Positions 34,929 through 44,572 of a stretch of 64,000 nt of DNA are shown one piece after another. Positions within the stretch are counted from its first letter, which is position 1. Every line of letters starts with the position of its first letter. The translations under genes were made by a program, and so were the position numbers. Source of the DNA: JANQJA01 sp040880285 (GTDB taxonomy: Bacteria; Pseudomonadota; Gammaproteobacteria; Pseudomonadales; Azotimanducaceae); assembly GCA_040880285.1 (NCBI GenBank), contig JBBDIT010000058.1:1-64000 (forward strand). The letters run 5' to 3'. Under the pieces are notes generated by a model. It did not search any database. It saw nothing but the letters and a program-made list of their open reading frames with translations, and was not told the origin of the DNA.

Positions 34929-37070
34929 TCAGTCTTGTCGAGACTCTTCAACTTCAGCGTTCTCTTGAACCGCTGTTTGCTGACTACCGCCACCTGAAGG
35001 AACCTCCTTCATGGAAAGCTTGATGCGTCCACGATCAGTATCAAGGCAAATCACTTCCACTTCCTGCCCCTCGCTCAAGTAGTCAGTGACTTTTTCAACA
35101 CGCTCGTCGGCAATTTGAGAAATGTGAACCAGGCCATCCTTGCCTGGCAAGATATTAACAAATGCACCAAAGTCAGCGATTTTAACCACAGTTCCCTGGT
35201 AGATTTTGCCAATTTCTGCCTCTGCGGTGATTGCATTGATTGCTGCGATAGCAGCATCACGTGACTCTGCACCTTCACCGAAGATCGTGATCGTGCCGTC
35301 GTCTTCAATGTCAATTGAAGCACCGGTTTCCTCGGTAATTGAACGGATAGTTGCGCCGCCCTTACCGATGACATCCCGAATCTTGTCGGCGTCAACCTTG
35401 ATTGTTGTCATGGCAGGCGCGTTGTCCGACACGGTTTCCCTGGATCGACCCAGCACCTTGTTCATCTCACCCAGAATATGCAGGCGTGCTTCCTTCGCTT
35501 GCGCCAACGCGGTTTCCATAATCTCTTCGGTAATACCCTGGATTTTGATGTCCATCTGCAGCGCGGTCACGCCCGTTTCCGTTCCCGCAACTTTGAAGTC
35601 CATATCACCCAGGTGATCTTCATCACCCAGGATATCGGTCAGGACAGCAAAACCATCCTCCTCTTTAACCAGCCCCATCGCAATACCGGCAACCGGTGCC
35701 TTTAGCGGGACGCCGGCATCCATCAGCGCAAGGCTTGTGCCACAGACTGTCGCCATGGAAGAAGAACCGTTGGATTCAGTAATTTCAGAGACCACACGGG
35801 TCGTGTATGGCCAGTCCTCAGCGCTCGGCAATACTGCCGATATGCCGCGCCTGGCCAGCCTGCCGTGACCGATCTCCCGCCTCTTTGGGCCACCTGAGAA
35901 ACCGGTTTCCCCGACGCAATAGTGCGGAAAGTTATAATGCAGCATAAAGTTATCGCGATACGTGCCCTGAAGGGCATCGACAATCTGCGCATCCCGCATC
36001 GAGCCCAGCGTCGCAGCCACAATTGCCTGGGTCTCGCCCCGGGTAAAGAGTGCCGAGCCATGCGCCCTGGCGAGAACTCCCACTTCTACATCGATGTTCC
36101 GTACGGTGCGCGTATCACGGCCGTCAATACGGGGTTCGCCGGCAATAATGCGCCGACGGACCGTCTTCTTCTCGACTGAGGCGAACATGCTCCTGACATC
36201 GTCTTCTGAAACGCCGGATTCATCATTGACGAACTCTGCGATCGCTTGTCCGCGCAGTTCCGACAATCTTTCCTGACGTTGCATCTTGTCGACGACCTGG
36301 TAGGCCTCACCAATTCCTGTGCCAAATTTGTCAGTGACAGCAGACATGACGCCCTCATTGACCACTTCCGGTTGCCAATCCCAATCAGGCTTACCCGCTT
36401 CAGCCTTGAGCTCATTGATGGCTTTGATGACAGTCTGCATTTCCTGGTGAGCGAATAACACTGCACCCAGCATCTGGTCTTCTGTTAGCTCGCAGGCTTC
36501 TGATTCAACCATTAGTACCGCAGATTCTGTTCCCGCAACAACCATATCGAGATCTGAATCTTCCATCTGGTCGTAGCTGGGGTTGAGCAGATAACCATCT
36601 TTGGTAAACCCCACGCGCGCACCACCAATTGGTCCGGCAAATGGCATGCCCGACAAGGTCAGCGCCGCCGAAGTGCCAATCAGCGCAAGAATATCCGGGT
36701 CGACAGTCTTGTCCGCAGAGATGACTTGAGCCGTCACCTGTACTTCATTCATAAAGCCTTTTGGAAACAGCGGTCGAATCGGACGGTCGATCAGTCGACA
36801 AGTCAGCGTTTCCTTCTCGGAGGGGCGGCCTTCACGACGTGGGAAGCCACCTGGAATCCTGCCAGAGGCATACATCTTCTCTTCGTAATTGACCGTAAGT
36901 GGGAAGAAATCCTGTCCGGATCGTGCATCCCTTCTACCTACAACGGCAACGAGCACGGTGGTTTCTGCCATCGTCACCAATACTGACGCTGTAGCCTGGC
37001 GAGCAATCTTGCCCGTTTCAATGACGACTTCATGGTCGCCGTATTTAAATTGCTTTCTTACCTGATTCAC
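34929..37070 (-). CDS. pnp: Polyribonucleotide nucleotidyltransferase (PNPase)
   Basis: 713 residues from the GTG at 37070, which has a GGAG ribosome-binding site six bases upstream; this matches E. coli Pnp (711). Two RNase PH domains (GRRDARSGQDFFPLTVNYE; the second with ETQAIVAATLG and SSMATVCG) surround a helical domain. A KH domain (IRDVIGKGGATIRSI) and an S1 domain (GTVVKIADFGAFVNILPG) follow, and the tail is short and acidic. It degrades RNA 3' to 5' by phosphorolysis. The rpsO-pnp order is universal in this group. Confidence 0.97.
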   Translation of the reverse strand: MNQVRKQFKYGDHEVVIETGKIARQATASVLVTMAETTVLVAVVGRRDARSGQDFFPLTVNYEEKMYASGRIPGGFPRREGRPSEKETLTCRLIDRPIRPLFPKGFMNEVQVTAQVISADKTVDPDILALIGTSAALTLSGMPFAGPIGGARVGFTKDGYLLNPSYDQMEDSDLDMVVAGTESAVLMVESEACELTEDQMLGAVLFAHQEMQTVIKAINELKAEAGKPDWDWQPEVVNEGVMSAVTDKFGTGIGEAYQVVDKMQRQERLSELRGQAIAEFVNDESGVSEDDVRSMFASVEKKTVRRRIIAGEPRIDGRDTRTVRNIDVEVGVLARAHGSALFTRGETQAIVAATLGSMRDAQIVDALQGTYRDNFMLHYNFPHYCVGETGFSGGPKRREIGHGRLARRGISAVLPSAEDWPYTTRVVSEITESNGSSSMATVCGTSLALMDAGVPLKAPVAGIAMGLVKEEDGFAVLTDILGDEDHLGDMDFKVAGTETGVTALQMDIKIQGITEEIMETALAQAKEARLHILGEMNKVLGRSRETVSDNAPAMTTIKVDADKIRDVIGKGGATIRSITEETGASIDIEDDGTITIFGEGAESRDAAIAAINAITAEAEIGKIYQGTVVKIADFGAFVNILPGKDGLVHISQIADERVEKVTDYLSEGQEVEVICLDTDRGRIKLSMKEVPSGGGSQQTAVQENAEVEESRQD

Positions 37071-37106
37071 TAAATTCTCCAATGATTTTCCGTTTTGCCA
37101 CGTTGC

Positions 37107-37127
37107 GAACCTTGCACTTTGAGGTTC
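37107..37127 (-). promoter_or_regulatory. Stem-loop in the rpsO-pnp intercistronic region
   Basis: GAACCT and AGGTTC arms enclose a 9-nt loop in the pnp leader. In E. coli the pnp leader forms a long hairpin cut by RNase III during pnp autoregulation. This shorter hairpin is at the matching place, but its role is inference. Confidence 0.4.
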
Positions 37128-37154
37128 ACACACTCCGCGGCCAGGGCATCTTTC

Positions 37155-37424
37155 TTATCTTCGCAGCCCCAGTCTCTTGATCAGCTGAGCATATCGATCA
37201 GTGCTCTTGTTTTTTAAGTAGTTGAGCAGCTTCCTGCGCTGGCTCACCATTCTGAGTAAACCTACTCTTGAGTGGTGATCGTGACCGTGGGCCTTAAAAT
37301 GCCCTTGCAGTTTCTCAATATTCGCGGTCAATAATGCCACCTGTACTTCAGGTGAACCGGAATCCTGCTCTGAACTACCAAATTCCTTGATAATCTCAGC
37401 TTTTTCTTGCGTTGATAACGCCAT
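37155..37424 (-). CDS. rpsO: Ribosomal protein S15
   Basis: 89 residues, the exact family length. The sequence has GSPEVQVALLTANIEKLQGHFKAH and HSRVGLLRMVSQRRKLLNYL, the conserved 16S-rRNA-binding helices of uS15. It binds the central domain of 16S rRNA early in 30S assembly. It lies between truB and pnp, as in E. coli and Pseudomonas. Confidence 0.98.
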   Translation of the reverse strand: MALSTQEKAEIIKEFGSSEQDSGSPEVQVALLTANIEKLQGHFKAHGHDHHSRVGLLRMVSQRRKLLNYLKNKSTDRYAQLIKRLGLRR

Positions 37425-37512
37425 TTCACTTTCTCCAATATGCTTGTTTCAACCGCCTCAAGACGGCGTTAACCACGTTCTACCGCGCATATTTGCAGTA
37501 GCCGTGTGTTCT

Positions 37513-38445
37513 CTAATGGGTCGCAACCAATCTTCTCGGGGCAACCCGCCCATCCTCCAGAATTTCGCCAACACCGAGAAAATCGCCCTCGCTATCTGTC
37601 GATTCTGAAAAAATTCTTACCCACCCATGCGTGGGTGCGTGAGAAATCTGTACCGCCTGTCCCTGCCTGAGGTAGGACGCGGTAACCTCTGTCAATTCAA
37701 CTGCCGGCCAATGCTGAACCGCACTGGCAGCAGGTCTCATAAGCTCGTCTATCGCCTCTAACCCCATGTTTTCTTTAAGCTTTATAATCTCATCAAGGGT
37801 ATGGGCCTCGCGCAAGTGATAGGGCCCCGATGCAAGCCGCGACAGGCCCACAACGTGCGCGCCGCAGCCTAACACGTGACCGATGTCTTCCGCTATAGAA
37901 CGGATGTAAGTTCCTTTGCTGCAGAAAATTTCAAGCGTCAGTTCATCGCCGCAAAATCGGGTCAGCGCCAGGTCGTAAATCACCACCTTACGAGACTTTC
38001 TTTCAACCTCGATGCCCTGCCGCGCCAGCTTGTATAGAGGCGTCCCGTCCTGCTTGATCGCTGAATACATCGACGGGGTCTGTTCAATTTCGCCCCGGAA
38101 TGCGTCCAGAATTCCTTCAAGGTACGACTCGCTCAATGCCGGGACCGGCCGCTCGGCAATCACGTCGCCATCCGCATCGCCACTGGCGGTCGCCACGCCC
38201 AGCTTGATTCTGGCCCGGTAGCGTTTATCAGCGTCCAGCAAATATTGCGAAAACTTGGTCGCTTCACCAAAACACAAGGGCAGCACACCAGTTGCAAGTG
38301 GATCGAGGCTGCCGGTATGCCCGGCCTTGGCAGCATTGAGGCAACGTTTCACTGCCTGTAGCGCACCATTGGAGGTCATACCAGCGGGTTTATCCAGTAC
38401 AAGGATGCCATCGACCTGCCTGCGACTGCCGGATCGTCTACGCAT
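37513..38445 (-). CDS. truB: tRNA pseudouridine-55 synthase
   Basis: 310 residues. The N-terminal DKPAGMTSN, the catalytic GHTGSLDPLATGVLPLC (with the nucleophilic aspartate) and RYRARIKLG are typical of TruB; a short PUA-like domain ends the protein. It makes pseudouridine 55 in the T-loop of tRNAs. Its start lies 3 bp from the rbfA stop, so the two are probably coupled. Confidence 0.97.
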   Translation of the reverse strand: MRRRSGSRRQVDGILVLDKPAGMTSNGALQAVKRCLNAAKAGHTGSLDPLATGVLPLCFGEATKFSQYLLDADKRYRARIKLGVATASGDADGDVIAERPVPALSESYLEGILDAFRGEIEQTPSMYSAIKQDGTPLYKLARQGIEVERKSRKVVIYDLALTRFCGDELTLEIFCSKGTYIRSIAEDIGHVLGCGAHVVGLSRLASGPYHLREAHTLDEIIKLKENMGLEAIDELMRPAASAVQHWPAVELTEVTASYLRQGQAVQISHAPTHGWVRIFSESTDSEGDFLGVGEILEDGRVAPRRLVATH

Positions 38446-38447
38446 TG

Positions 38448-38876
38448 TCAGGACTCATCCTTTGATTGATCTTCTGATTGGGCTTCTGATTGGGCTTCTG
38501 CTTGATTCTGGTAATCAGGATGTGTTCGGTCCTTTCGGACGGCTTCTGCTATCACTCGCGACATCCGGGCGCCTTCTTCGATGGAGTGATCATAATGAAA
38601 TCGTAGCCTCGGCGTCGTCCGCGTCGTAAGCGTTTTGGCAAGTTGGCTGCGAAGGAATCCAGACACCTTGGCCAGTGCCGCCTCGGCTGCAGATGCATCT
38701 TCGGGTCCTAACATAGTGAAATAGACATCCGCATAAGCAAGATCACGGCTGACCTTTACCTCATTGATGGTCACCATCCCAATCCGCGGGTCCTTCACTT
38801 CCATTTGAACAAGCCTCGCCAATTCCTGCTGAATCAGGTCCGCGACTCTTCTTCCTCGACTAAACTCTTTTGGCAC
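38448..38876 (-). CDS. rbfA: Ribosome-binding factor A
   Basis: 142 residues. The KH-like core (about 1-118) has RRVADLIQQELARLV, VSRDLAYADVYFT and TTPRLRFHYDHSIEEGARMS. It helps mature the 30S subunit. The C-terminal tail is a low-complexity E/Q/S/D stretch encoded by imperfect 12-bp tandem repeats (about 38450-38510), so its length may vary between strains (inference). Confidence 0.96.
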   Translation of the reverse strand: MPKEFSRGRRVADLIQQELARLVQMEVKDPRIGMVTINEVKVSRDLAYADVYFTMLGPEDASAAEAALAKVSGFLRSQLAKTLTTRTTPRLRFHYDHSIEEGARMSRVIAEAVRKDRTHPDYQNQAEAQSEAQSEDQSKDES

Positions 38877-38902
38877 TTATGCTCCGTTTGCCCTGCAAAG
38901 TG

Positions 38903-41497
38903 TTATAACTCGCGAGCAACCTCTCGTGTATCGAAGACCTCTATCTGGTCACCCACCTTGACGTCATTATAGTTTTTGACGCCAATACCACATTCGGTGC
39001 CGTTCCGCGCCTCGCTTACTTCATCCTTAAAATGTCGCAAGGATTCGAGTTCTCCTTCGAAAATCACAACATTGTCCCGAAGCACGCGGATTTTCTTATC
39101 CCGGAATACCGTACCTTCTATCACCATACAGCCAGCGATGCTGCCGAACTTCTTCGATTGGAAAACATCACGAACCTGGGCGATGCCCACAATTTCTTCC
39201 CGCACTTCCGGCGACAACATACCGGACAAGGCCGCCTTGACGTCATCAACAAGATCGTAGATAACCTTGTAATAGCGCAGGTCCAGTCCTTCCGATTCGA
39301 TCAGTTTGCGAGCTGCAGGGTCGGCCCGAACATTAAATCCAAAGATGACCGCTCCGGCTGTAATCGCGTAGTTCACGTCGGACTCCGCAATCGCACCTAC
39401 TCCTGAGAACACCACATTTACCTTGACCTCGTCATTACCCAGGTCATTCAACGCAGACACGATCGCTTCCAGTGATCCTCGTACATCTGCCTTGACAACA
39501 ATGTTGAGCAGTTTGGTTTCCTCACTACCAAAACTCTCAAGCAGGTTGTCCAGACTGGCAGCCGGGGAGGAAAGCCGCTCATCATTGGCCCTCTCGCGAC
39601 GAAAGTCGGCGACTTCACGCGCCCTTTTTTCATCAGTAGCAACCAGGAACGGGTCACCCGCATTGGGCGTACCATTGAGCCCTAACATTGCAACCGGAGT
39701 TGCAGGTCCGGCAGACTTGACCTGCTTGCCGTTTTCATCGGTAATCGCACGCACACGACCAAACTGTTGACCGGCAACAATGACATCCCCCTGGTTCAAG
39801 GTTCCGTTTTGAACGAGAAGCGTCGCTATCGGGCCCTTACCACGATCCAGCTCGGATTCAACCACCACACCTCGAGCGGGACCATCGTATACGGCCTTTA
39901 ATTCCAGTATCTCGGACTGCAACAAAACGGCTTCCAACAAATCATCAATACCTTCACCGGTCATTGCCGAGACGGGTACAAACTGTACGTCGCCGCCCCA
40001 GTCATCAGGGATAACGCCTCTTGACGATAGTTCATTCTTGACACGTTCCGGATCGGCGCCTTCAACATCCATTTTGTTGATAGCAACGACGATGGGTACG
40101 CCTGCACCTCTTGCGTGCTGGATCGCTTCTTCTGTTTGCGGCATAACACCATCGTCTGCTGCAACAACCAGAATAACGATGTCAGTACATTCAGCACCAC
40201 GTGCACGCATTTGCGTAAATGCGGCATGTCCCGGCGTATCGATAAAACAGATTTCGCCTTGTCCGGTTTTAACCCGGTACGCGCCAATATGCTGGGTAAT
40301 ACCCCCGGCCTCGCCGCTAACGACCTTGGACTTGCGAATGTAATCAAGCAGGGATGTCTTACCATGATCAACATGACCCATCACTGTGACGACTGGAGCG
40401 CGCGGTTTCTCTTCACCCTCGAGCGCCATTTCGTCTTCCAGCAATTTTTCAACCGCATCAGACTCGATATACTTGACGGAATGGCCAAATTCTTCAATGA
40501 CAAGTGTTGCCGTATCCTGATCAATCGACTGATTGAGATTAGCCATCACGCCCATATTCATAAGCGCCTTGATTACCTCATTGGCCTTGACCGACATCTT
40601 TTGTGACAGCTGCGCCACAGTAATTGCCTCGCCGATTTCAATTTCCTTTTTTATTTCCTCGGTCGGCGCCTTGAACTGGTGACGAGGACCTTGCGGTTTG
40701 GCCGGCCGTTTTGTGCGTGCACTGGAAAGGCCAAGAGTTGAGCTCTCTTCTTTTGGCTCTTCCTCAATGATGGCTTCAACTTCGCCTTCCAGTAATTCTT
40801 CAACTTCCTCTTCCAACAGTTCCTCAACCCGGCGCTTGCGATTGCCATGGCGCGAACGTTTTTCGGCGGTATCTGCGTCGTCCAGGTCGTGCCGATCACG
40901 CTTGTCCTTGCGTGTTGATACTTTGCTTTCTTCGAGTTCCTTCTCGGTCTCAACTTTCTTGGCTTCCGCCTCCTTTTCTTCTTTTAGCCTGGCCTCGGCT
41001 TCATCCCTGGCTTTCTGCTCCGCGAGTTTCGCAGCCCGTTCAACGGCCTCATTTCGTTTTCGTTCCGCCTCGGCTTCCGCCTCTGCATGCGCTGCCCTGC
41101 GTCTTGCCTCCTCATCTGAAGTCCGGCTGACTTCAATCTTGGCAGGCGCCTTCGACGATTCCTCAGCAGAAGGGGCAACGCCGGATTCTGCGGCCTCGGC
41201 ACGGCGGACATAGGTGCGTTTCTTCCGAACTTCAACATTGACCGTACGGCCGCGCCCACTCGAACCACCTGTCTTCAAGGTGCTTAGGGTTCGGCGTTTC
41301 AGTGTGATTTTTCTCGGCGCATCATCAGATTCGCCGTGCGCTTTCTTACGGTGAGCGAGGAGTGTCTGTTTTTCATCTTCGCTGACAAGATCGTCGGGAT
41401 TCTTTTGGGGCAGGCCGGCCTCTTGCATTTGCTGCAATAGTCGATCAACGGGCGTTTCTATCGTCTCCGCCAGTTGTACTACCGTGACATCTGCCAT
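38903..41497 (-). CDS. infB: Translation initiation factor IF-2
   Basis: 864 residues. The N-terminal IF2N segment (VVQLAETIETPVDRLLQQM) is followed by a long charged, E/K/R/A-rich linker (about 60-290). The G domain has GHVDHGKTSLLDYI (G1), DTPGH and NKMD, and domains II-IV complete the protein. It places initiator tRNA on the 30S subunit. It lies in the rimP-nusA-infB-rbfA-truB cluster, whose order matches E. coli. Confidence 0.98.
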   Translation of the reverse strand: MADVTVVQLAETIETPVDRLLQQMQEAGLPQKNPDDLVSEDEKQTLLAHRKKAHGESDDAPRKITLKRRTLSTLKTGGSSGRGRTVNVEVRKKRTYVRRAEAAESGVAPSAEESSKAPAKIEVSRTSDEEARRRAAHAEAEAEAERKRNEAVERAAKLAEQKARDEAEARLKEEKEAEAKKVETEKELEESKVSTRKDKRDRHDLDDADTAEKRSRHGNRKRRVEELLEEEVEELLEGEVEAIIEEEPKEESSTLGLSSARTKRPAKPQGPRHQFKAPTEEIKKEIEIGEAITVAQLSQKMSVKANEVIKALMNMGVMANLNQSIDQDTATLVIEEFGHSVKYIESDAVEKLLEDEMALEGEEKPRAPVVTVMGHVDHGKTSLLDYIRKSKVVSGEAGGITQHIGAYRVKTGQGEICFIDTPGHAAFTQMRARGAECTDIVILVVAADDGVMPQTEEAIQHARGAGVPIVVAINKMDVEGADPERVKNELSSRGVIPDDWGGDVQFVPVSAMTGEGIDDLLEAVLLQSEILELKAVYDGPARGVVVESELDRGKGPIATLLVQNGTLNQGDVIVAGQQFGRVRAITDENGKQVKSAGPATPVAMLGLNGTPNAGDPFLVATDEKRAREVADFRRERANDERLSSPAASLDNLLESFGSEETKLLNIVVKADVRGSLEAIVSALNDLGNDEVKVNVVFSGVGAIAESDVNYAITAGAVIFGFNVRADPAARKLIESEGLDLRYYKVIYDLVDDVKAALSGMLSPEVREEIVGIAQVRDVFQSKKFGSIAGCMVIEGTVFRDKKIRVLRDNVVIFEGELESLRHFKDEVSEARNGTECGIGVKNYNDVKVGDQIEVFDTREVAREL

Positions 41498-41514
41498 TTA
41501 CTTCTCCCAGGTTT

Positions 41515-43035
41515 TCAAGCCTCATCGGCTTGATCTTCTTCCAACTCTTCGTCTGCAAACCATGGCGCGCGCGCGGTCATTATGAGCTCTCCTGCCCGCT
41601 GCTGGTCCAGGTCTTCAATATCGAGCAGGTCATCGACCGCTTGTTCGGCCAGATCTTCCATTGTGATGATACCCATGGCTGCCAGTTGATAAGCGAGCCG
41701 GGTATCCATACCTTCCATGTTCAGCAGATCCTCTGCCGGTTCCTTGTTGTCGAGCGCTTCTTCCGTTGCGAGTTCCATGGTGGTCAACGCACTCTTGGCG
41801 CGATTTCTCAATTCTTCGACAATTTCTTCGTCGAATCCTTCAATGGCGATCATCTCTTCGATAGGTACGTAGGCAATTTCCTCAAGGGTCGCAAAACCTT
41901 CCTCAACGAGTACTGTAGCCACGTCTTCATCAACGTCGAGCTTTTCCATAAACCCTTCGATCACCGTGCCGGCTTCCTGTTCTTGCTTGGCTGATGCTTC
42001 TTCTTCCGTCATAATGTTGAGTTCCCAGCCGGTCAACTCACTCGCCAATTTTACGTTCTGGCCACCACGTCCAATCGCCTGCGCAAGGTTATCCTCGCCA
42101 ACCGCGATATCCATGCTTCTGGTTTCTTCATCCACGACGATCGACACAACTTCGGCGGGCGACATCGCGTTGATGGCAAGCTGTGCCACATTGTCATCCC
42201 ATGGCACGATGTCAATTCTTTCGTTTCCGAGTTCACCGGAGACAGCCTGGACACGAGAACCCCGCATACCCACACAGGCACCAACCGGATCAATACGGCC
42301 ATCATTGGTCTTGACCGCGATTTTTGCCCTGGAACCCGGGTCTCTTGCCGCGGCCAGTATCTCAATGACGCCATCGGCAATCTCGGGCACTTCTATTTTG
42401 AACAATTCGATCAGCATATCAGGTGAGGTCCGAGACAAAGCCAGCTGCGGGCCACGCGTGTCAGACCGTACCTCTTTTAGCAGTGCCCGAAGCCGATCAC
42501 CGACACGGAAAGTTTCACGCGGAATCCACTCTTCACGGGGCAAAATCGCTTCTGCATTATTACCCAGATCAACAATGACCGCTTCTCGCGTCACTTTTTT
42601 GACCTGGCCATTAACCAACTCACCGACCCGGGCCGCGTAGGCTTCAACTACCTGTGCGCGTTCAGCTTCACGAACCTTCTGTACGATCACTTGTTTGGCG
42701 GTCTGGGCCGCGATTCGCCCAAATTCAACCGACTCGACCCCTTCTTCGTAGAAATCGCCGACCACAAGGGTCGAGTCTTTCGTCTGAGCGTCACTTAATG
42801 TTATTTCCGCTTCGGGGAATTCCACCTCCGCATCATCGTCCACAACCAGCCAGCGGCGAAAGGTTTCATATTCACCTGTTTCCTGGTCAATCGCGACCCT
42901 GAGTTCAACTTCTTCCGAGTAGCGCTTCTTGGTGGCTGTCGCTAATGCGAGTTCCAACGCATCAAAGATGATGTCCTGGGACACCCCCTTCTCGTTAGAG
43001 ACCGAGTCGACTACCAACAATATCTCTTTACTCAT
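41515..43035 (-). CDS. nusA: Transcription termination/antitermination factor NusA
   Basis: 506 residues. The N-terminal RNA-polymerase-binding domain is followed by S1 (about 135-200), two KH domains (VGACVGMRGSRVQAV; AIGRGGQNVKLASEL), and two acidic helix-hairpin repeats at the C-terminus (about 360-500), as in E. coli NusA (495). It modulates pausing, termination and antitermination. Terminator-like hairpins in the rimP leader upstream could be points where NusA adjusts its own operon (inference). Confidence 0.98.
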   Translation of the reverse strand: MSKEILLVVDSVSNEKGVSQDIIFDALELALATATKKRYSEEVELRVAIDQETGEYETFRRWLVVDDDAEVEFPEAEITLSDAQTKDSTLVVGDFYEEGVESVEFGRIAAQTAKQVIVQKVREAERAQVVEAYAARVGELVNGQVKKVTREAVIVDLGNNAEAILPREEWIPRETFRVGDRLRALLKEVRSDTRGPQLALSRTSPDMLIELFKIEVPEIADGVIEILAAARDPGSRAKIAVKTNDGRIDPVGACVGMRGSRVQAVSGELGNERIDIVPWDDNVAQLAINAMSPAEVVSIVVDEETRSMDIAVGEDNLAQAIGRGGQNVKLASELTGWELNIMTEEEASAKQEQEAGTVIEGFMEKLDVDEDVATVLVEEGFATLEEIAYVPIEEMIAIEGFDEEIVEELRNRAKSALTTMELATEEALDNKEPAEDLLNMEGMDTRLAYQLAAMGIITMEDLAEQAVDDLLDIEDLDQQRAGELIMTARAPWFADEELEEDQADEA

Positions 43036-43107
43036 TGCCTTGCCTCAAACTGACAACCGCGCCTGGCAAAGCCAATGGCGCAAAACCGGGTAACCTGGAG
43101 ACCCGAC

Positions 43108-43557
43108 TCATTTGTATGTCGGAATAAGATTCGCTCGATCAATCTGGTCGAACGGAAACAAATATTCCTCGTCCCCGGATCGAACCACGACCTCGTCGTC
43201 CTCGATCCCGCACAACTGTCCTTTGAATCGCCGTCTGCCTTCATAGGGAGACTTCAGGCTAATCCGGACCTGTTCTCCTTCAAACGCCTCAAACTGCGGC
43301 AGCGTAAACAGTCTCCTGTCCAACCCGGGAGAAGATACTTCGAGGGTATATTGCGCCTCAATTGGATCTTCTACATCCATTACCGCACTAATCTGTCGAC
43401 TTACTCTTGCACAATCGTCGACATCGACTCCTGCCTCTTTTTCAATGTAGACCTTGAGTTGGGCGCGCTTACCATGCGCCAGATACTCGATGCCCCACAA
43501 TTCAAGGCCCAATCCTTCTACAACGGGTTCAATCAGCGATCGTAATTGCTCTTGCAC
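43108..43557 (-). CDS. rimP: Ribosome maturation factor RimP
   Basis: 149 residues from the GTG at 43557, which has a GAGG leader and gives the same N-terminus length as E. coli RimP (150). The ATG at 43608 would add 17 poorly conserved residues. Motifs are EGLGLELWGIEYL, VDDCARVSRQISAVMDVEDPI and LEVSSPGLDRRL. It assists 30S subunit assembly. It is the first protein gene after tRNA-fMet, as in the E. coli metY-rimP-nusA-infB operon. Confidence 0.94.
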   Translation of the reverse strand: MQEQLRSLIEPVVEGLGLELWGIEYLAHGKRAQLKVYIEKEAGVDVDDCARVSRQISAVMDVEDPIEAQYTLEVSSPGLDRRLFTLPQFEAFEGEQVRISLKSPYEGRRRFKGQLCGIEDDEVVVRSGDEEYLFPFDQIDRANLIPTYK

Positions 43558-43628
43558 CCTTTGCCTCGTCTTGAATCTTGCCCCTGACCACGCCTGCGGC
43601 GTATACATACTGCGCCCTGCAGCGTAAA

Positions 43629-43652
43629 TAAAAAATGGGCATAAAGCCCATT
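43629..43652 (-). terminator. Terminator-like hairpin in the rimP leader
   Basis: On the minus strand AATGGGC-TTTAT-GCCCATT is followed by TTTTTATTT. It lies about 70 bp before the rimP GTG and after the tRNA-fMet terminator, so transcripts must pass it to reach rimP. An attenuator role is inference. Confidence 0.75.
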
Positions 43653-43735
43653 CTCAACTACCCACATGGACACCAGGGTCCTTGCAAGTCCACGCTCTTG
43701 TCTCCGGGCTTCCACAAATGTCCACCCGGTCTAGC

Positions 43736-43755
43736 AAAAAGCCCCGAAACGGGGC
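43736..43755 (-). terminator. Terminator of tRNA-fMet
   Basis: On the minus strand GCCCCG-TTT-CGGGGC is followed by TTTTT, nine bases after the encoded CCA of the initiator tRNA. It is a classic intrinsic terminator. Read-through would enter rimP-nusA-infB. Confidence 0.9.
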
Positions 43756-43764
43756 CCCTAAATG

Positions 43765-43841
<77 letters not shown>

Positions 43842-43856
43842 ATAACAAGGGCCCGA

Positions 43857-43885
43857 ATTATAGGGGCGCATAGGACGTCGGTCAA
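43857..43885 (-). promoter_or_regulatory. Sigma-70 promoter of tRNA-fMet (rimP operon)
   Basis: On the minus strand TTGACC (43880-43885) and a perfect TATAAT (43857-43862) are separated by exactly 17 bp. A GC-rich discriminator (TCGGGCCC) follows, and the tRNA starts 15 bp after the -10. Confidence 0.88.
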
Positions 43886-44009
43886 CCACCACGATCGAGT
43901 GGCTGAAAATAAGTGGCAGGGCGCCTGCGCAGGCACAGAATGCCAGGAGGCGTTATTAATACAGTTAATATTTGTAGCCGTTGCCGATAAGACTACAAAA
44001 TAGCTGATT

Positions 44010-44096
44010 TGGTGCCGAAGAGAGGACTTGAACCTCCACGAGCATAAGCTCACTACCCCCTCAAGATAGCGTGTCTACCAATTCCACCACTTCGGC
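44010..44096 (-). tRNA. tRNA-Leu (anticodon GAG)
   Basis: An 87-nt class II tRNA with a long variable arm (GTGAGC/GCTC), acceptor arms GCCGAAG/CTTCGGC, D-loop GGTAGACACGC and anticodon loop TTGAGGG. CCA is encoded. It begins 4 bp after the secG stop, so it is probably cut from the secG transcript, as leuU in E. coli. Confidence 0.95.
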
Positions 44097-44100
44097 AATT

Positions 44101-44553
44101 TTAACCTTCAGGAATCTCAGGTTCAGCTCCCGGCTCCAGGACAAGGGGAACTTCTGACTCCTCGTCCCAACCTGACGATCCTTTTGTACCTTTTGTACCT
44201 TCTATAGCTTCTGCACCTTCTATACCTTCTGTACCTTCTAGACTACCCGCTGGCGCATTTTGCTCCGTCACGATCCCGGGAATACCAACATCACGAGCCG
44301 CAATCGAATGTTCCCTGGCGAAATACGCAAGCCCAAAGCTGGTCAGAAAAAATGCGATCGCAAGCGTCGTGGTGAGCCGGGTGAGGAAATTCCCGGAGCC
44401 ACCACTACCAAACACCGTATTGGATGCACCCCCGCCGAAGCCCGAGCCCATCTCTGCACCGCGTCCTTGCTGAATCAGCACCAGGCCAATAATAGCCAGT
44501 GCAGCCAGTACATGCGCTACCAATACGATCGTTTCAAGAACCTGCAGTTCCAT
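44101..44553 (-). CDS. secG: Preprotein translocase subunit SecG
   Basis: 150 residues from the ATG at 44553 (AAGGG ribosome-binding site); an upstream in-frame extension overlaps tpiA and is rejected. Two transmembrane helices (about 5-25 and 53-75) flank the conserved LIQQGRGAEMGSGFGGGASNTVFGS loop (written in part). It supports SecYEG translocation. The C-terminal tail (about 100-150) is a repetitive EGT/EGI/EGA stretch encoded by imperfect 9-bp repeats and is not needed for SecG function in other species. Confidence 0.94.
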   Translation of the reverse strand: MELQVLETIVLVAHVLAALAIIGLVLIQQGRGAEMGSGFGGGASNTVFGSGGSGNFLTRLTTTLAIAFFLTSFGLAYFAREHSIAARDVGIPGIVTEQNAPAGSLEGTEGIEGAEAIEGTKGTKGSSGWDEESEVPLVLEPGAEPEIPEG

Positions 44554-44572
44554 GTCACCCTTCTCAAATCTG

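Noticed and set aside
43923..43934. GCCTGCGCAGGC palindrome downstream of tRNA-Leu as a terminator
   Set aside because: There is no U-tract on either strand and it lies about 75 bp from the tRNA end; it may be only a chance palindrome.
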